Under the pieces are notes generated by a model. The model saw nothing but the letters and a program-made list of their open reading frames with translations. It had not been told where the DNA came from and made no database searches. Positions 6,247-8,602 of a stretch of DNA of 8,602 nt are shown in pieces. This stretch comes from Treponema sp. GTDB taxonomy: Bacteria; Spirochaetota; Spirochaetia; Treponematales; Breznakiellaceae. The stretch covers positions 1 through 8,602 of the forward strand of contig JAISOR010000288.1 in the NCBI GenBank assembly GCA_031275535.1, written 5' to 3'. Every line of letters starts with the position of its first letter. Position 1 is the first letter of the stretch. The translations under genes and the position numbers were made by a program.

Positions 6247-6629
6247 ATCTTGATCCCAATGCCCGGTATGCCCCCACCCATGAGTGGATCCGAAAGGAAG
6301 GAACCGAATGGGTTATCGGCATCTCCGACCATGCCCAGCATAATCTGGGGGACATTGTGTTTGTGGATCTGCCCAAGCCCGGAACGGCCCTTGCCGCAAA
6401 AGCGAGTTTTGGGGTGGTGGAATCCGTCAAAGCCGCCAGCGACCTGTACCTTCCCGCGGCGGGAACCATTACCGCGGTAAACGATGCCCTGGCGGAACAC
6501 CCGGAGCTTGTTAACCAGGACTGTTACGGAAAGGGCTGGCTCGTCAGGATGAGTCCCGGCAGGGAAGAGGACTGGGAAGCCCTCCTTTCTCCGGAAGCGT
6601 ATAAGACCCTGGCCGAAACGGGGGAATAG
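6243..6629 (+). CDS. gcvH: Glycine cleavage H protein (lipoyl carrier)
   Basis: GcvH is the small carrier that shuttles the aminomethyl intermediate from the P protein to the T protein on a lipoyl arm. It has 128 residues, typical for the family. ARYAPTHEWIR opens the fold, followed by GISDHAQHNLGDIVFVDLPKPG, and the lipoylation site is K63 in GVVESVKAASDLYLPAAG. The C-terminus has the usual NQDCYGKGWLVRM block. AGGAG at 6232-6236 lies 6 bases before the ATG, which overlaps the gcvT stop (ATGA), so translational coupling is expected. Lipoate would have to be attached by a ligase or transferase encoded elsewhere. Confidence 0.98.
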   Translation: MNLDPNARYAPTHEWIRKEGTEWVIGISDHAQHNLGDIVFVDLPKPGTALAAKASFGVVESVKAASDLYLPAAGTITAVNDALAEHPELVNQDCYGKGWLVRMSPGREEDWEALLSPEAYKTLAETGE

Positions 6630-6633
6630 CAGG

Positions 6634-7959
6634 ATGCCCTATATCCCGGTTACCGGTTCCCAGCAGGAGGAAATGCTCAAAACCCTGGGCCTGTCTTCCA
6701 TGGAAGATCTCTTCGCCTGCATCCCCGAGGATCTGCGGTTTCCCCCCCTGGCCTTAGGGGAAGGCTTAAGCGAGATGGAGGTGTTACGGGAACTCTCCGG
6801 GCTGTCGGAGGCCAATACCGATGCGGATCGCTGCCGGTGGTTCCTTGGAGGCGGCGCCTATGATCATTTTATCCCCGCCGCTGTGGGGGCCCTGACGTCC
6901 AGGGGGGAATGGGCCACGGCCTACACCCCCTACCAGAGCGAGGTAAGCCAGGGAACGCTCCAGGCTGCCTTTGAATACCAGAGCATGATTGCGGAACTTA
7001 CGGGGATGGAGGTGGTGAACGCCGGGCACTACGACGGCGCCACCGCCCTGGCGGAGGCGGTCCTTATGGCCCTGCGGAATAAGGAGGACCGGCGGCGGGT
7101 ACTCCTCCCGGACTCCCTGCACCCGGAATACCGGGCCGTACTGGACACCTACCTGGGGGCCTTCGATGCCCGGGTGGAGACCTATACCGGCAGCCCCGCC
7201 GCGGCCGCGGCCCTTGCCGGGGACGATCCGGCCTGCCTGGTTTCTTCCTATCCTGACTTCTTCGGGCGGATCCCCGATTTGGAAGGGGCCGCCCAGGCGG
7301 TCCACGCCCGGGGGGGCCTTTTTATTGTCCAGGCGGACCCCATTATGCTGGGGCTGCTGAAAAGTCCCGGCCAGGCAGGGGCCGACCTGGTTACCGCCGA
7401 GGGACAAAGCCTGGGGAACGAACTTAACTACGGGGGACCCTTCCTGGGGATAATGGCCGCCTCCGCAGCCCTGACCCGGCGCCTCCCCGGCCGGATTGTG
7501 GGAGAAGCCCGTGACGCCCAGGGCAGGCGGGGCTTCCTCCTTACCCTGGCAGCCAGGGAACAGCATATCCGCAGGGAAAAGGCGGTATCCAATATCTGTT
7601 CCAACCAGGGCCTGGCCATGCTCCGCGCCTGCGTCTATCTGTCCCTCATGGGGAAACAGGGGCTCCGCAGGGTTGCGGAACTTTGCTGGCACAGGAGCCA
7701 CTATGCCGCAAACCGGATCGCCGCCCTGCGGGGATTCTCCCTGCCGGAGGCCCCCTTCTTTAAGGAGTTTACCCTAACCCTTCCGGGCAAGGCGGAAACC
7801 CTGGCGGAAAAGCTCTGCCAAAGGGGGATCGTCGCGGGCCTGCCCCTTTCCCGGTATTTCCCGGAACGGGAAAATGAACTCCTCATCTGCGTTACGGAAA
7901 AAAATTCCCGCCGGGATATTGACGAGCTGCTTACTGCCCTGGAGGATGCCTACAGATGA
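6634..7959 (+). CDS. gcvPA: Glycine dehydrogenase (decarboxylating) subunit 1
   Basis: This is the N-terminal half of the P protein. It forms a complex with GcvPB that decarboxylates glycine and loads the aminomethyl group on GcvH. It has 441 residues, as usual for a split P protein. Visible family blocks are FLGGGAYDHFIPAAV (70-84), YTPYQSEVSQGTLQAAFEYQ (97-116), GHYDGATALAEA (131-142), AEGQSLGNELNYGGPFLGI (255-273), and GRIVGEARDAQGRRGFLLTLAAREQHIRREKA. This subunit has the PLP-enzyme fold but not the PLP-bearing lysine, which is in GcvPB. The ATG is 4 bases after the gcvH stop; GGGGGAA at the end of gcvH could serve as its ribosome-binding site. It overlaps the gcvPB start by ATGA. Confidence 0.97.
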   Translation: MPYIPVTGSQQEEMLKTLGLSSMEDLFACIPEDLRFPPLALGEGLSEMEVLRELSGLSEANTDADRCRWFLGGGAYDHFIPAAVGALTSRGEWATAYTPYQSEVSQGTLQAAFEYQSMIAELTGMEVVNAGHYDGATALAEAVLMALRNKEDRRRVLLPDSLHPEYRAVLDTYLGAFDARVETYTGSPAAAAALAGDDPACLVSSYPDFFGRIPDLEGAAQAVHARGGLFIVQADPIMLGLLKSPGQAGADLVTAEGQSLGNELNYGGPFLGIMAASAALTRRLPGRIVGEARDAQGRRGFLLTLAAREQHIRREKAVSNICSNQGLAMLRACVYLSLMGKQGLRRVAELCWHRSHYAANRIAALRGFSLPEAPFFKEFTLTLPGKAETLAEKLCQRGIVAGLPLSRYFPERENELLICVTEKNSRRDIDELLTALEDAYR

Positions 7960-8602
7960 AAGCCGGCGAAACTCCCTTGGTGTATGAGATAAGCGTCCCC
8001 GGCCGGATCGGAGTGACCCTGCCCAGGCTCGATGTTCCGGAAACGGCCATCCCCCCTGACCTGGTCCGGGAAGAACTGGCCCTTCCCGAATTAGATGAAC
8101 TATCGGTGGTACGCCACTTTACCCGGCTCTCGGGGAAAAATTTTTCCATAGACGGCCAGTTCTACCCCCTGGGTTCATGCACCATGAAGTATAACCCCCG
8201 GATGAACGAAGGGGCTGCGGAACTCCGGGGGTTCCGGCGGACCCATCCCCTGCTCCCGCCGGAAAAAACCCAGGGCGCCCTGGCCCTTATATACCGGCTC
8301 CAGGAGGCCCTGGCGGCCATTACGGGATTCTCCGCCTTTTCCCTCCAGCCCGCCGCGGGCGCCCAGGGGGAGTTGGGCGGGGTCCTGATGATCCGGGCCT
8401 ATCACCAAAGCCGGGGGGATAGGGGGCGCAAACGGATCCTCATCCCCGATTCCGCCCACGGGACCAATCCCGCTACCTGTACCATGGCGGGCTTTACCGT
8501 GGAGACCATCCCCTCGGACAAGACCGGGGCGGTAGACATCGGGGCCCTTAGGGCCGCCTGCGAGGGAGCAGGGGCCGCCACCCTGGCGGGGCTTATGATC
8601 AC
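7956..8602 (+). CDS. gcvPB: Glycine dehydrogenase (decarboxylating) subunit 2, 5' part
   Basis: This is the PLP-binding half of the split P protein, cut by the right edge after 215 codons of a family that is usually about 480-500 residues. In frame from the ATG at 7956 I read FTRLSGKNFSIDGQFYPLGSCTMKYNPR (55-82), AFSLQPAAGAQGELGGVLMIRAYH (127-150) and ILIPDSAHGTNPAT (161-174), all hallmark GcvPB segments. The catalytic lysine lies further downstream, outside the window. The start codon overlaps the gcvPA stop (ATGA), and GGAGG at 7941-7945, inside gcvPA, is a plausible ribosome-binding site 10 bases upstream. No frameshift or stop is seen in the visible part. Confidence 0.97.
   Translation, partial: MKAGETPLVYEISVPGRIGVTLPRLDVPETAIPPDLVREELALPELDELSVVRHFTRLSGKNFSIDGQFYPLGSCTMKYNPRMNEGAAELRGFRRTHPLLPPEKTQGALALIYRLQEALAAITGFSAFSLQPAAGAQGELGGVLMIRAYHQSRGDRGRKRILIPDSAHGTNPATCTMAGFTVETIPSDKTGAVDIGALRAACEGAGAATLAGLMI

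Noticed and set aside
6784..7701. 305-residue minus-strand frame opposite gcvPA
   Set aside because: gcvPA is unmistakable on the plus strand; the antisense product is low-complexity Gly/Pro-rich.

Overview
The window is GC-rich, single-chromosome-type bacterial DNA holding two divergently transcribed housekeeping blocks separated by an unusual, heavily structured spacer. The best guess for the host is a spirochaete related to Treponema. This rests on three things: a secreted chitobiase-like plus beta-helix protein of a type common in treponemes, a glycine decarboxylase split into GcvPA and GcvPB, and a homopolymeric C/G tract. It is an inference; no rRNA or marker gene settles it.

Left end (1-265): a run of 22 C residues opens the window, followed by about 240 bases with no convincing gene, a few small hairpins and a short heptad-like A/G-rich stretch.

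Minus-strand operon (4576 down to 266): a COG2236-type phosphoribosyltransferase, then a 1018-residue secreted protein with a chitobiase-like module and a C-terminal right-handed beta-helix, then ribonuclease HII (rnhB). The gaps are 14 and 34 bases, and the last two genes have strong Shine-Dalgarno sequences. A sigma70-like promoter ends six bases before the ATG of the first gene.

Spacer (4577-5142): 566 bases without a plausible gene. Positions 4630-4971 form a long, collinear, imperfect inverted repeat (about 49 base pairs in several blocks). Its apical part carries a 14-pair hairpin and a tandem pair of near-identical CUUG-loop hairpins. Two more hairpin sets and a pyrimidine-rich direct repeat follow. 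Because promoters sit directly against the start codons on both sides, this element is not an obvious 5' leader of either gene. It is the most interesting thing here: a candidate structured RNA or a miniature repeat element.

Plus-strand operon (5143 to beyond 8602): gcvT-gcvH-gcvPA-gcvPB, the T, H and split P proteins of the glycine cleavage system. They are tightly coupled (ATGA overlaps at gcvT/gcvH and gcvPA/gcvPB, a 4-base gap at gcvH/gcvPA). Together they decarboxylate glycine, carry the aminomethyl group on lipoylated GcvH, and transfer the one-carbon unit to tetrahydrofolate. The L protein (lipoamide dehydrogenase) is not in the window. gcvPB runs off the right edge. gcvT starts with GTG and has no visible Shine-Dalgarno sequence, and I see no glycine riboswitch. 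Apart from the spacer, the content is ordinary metabolism and DNA maintenance.
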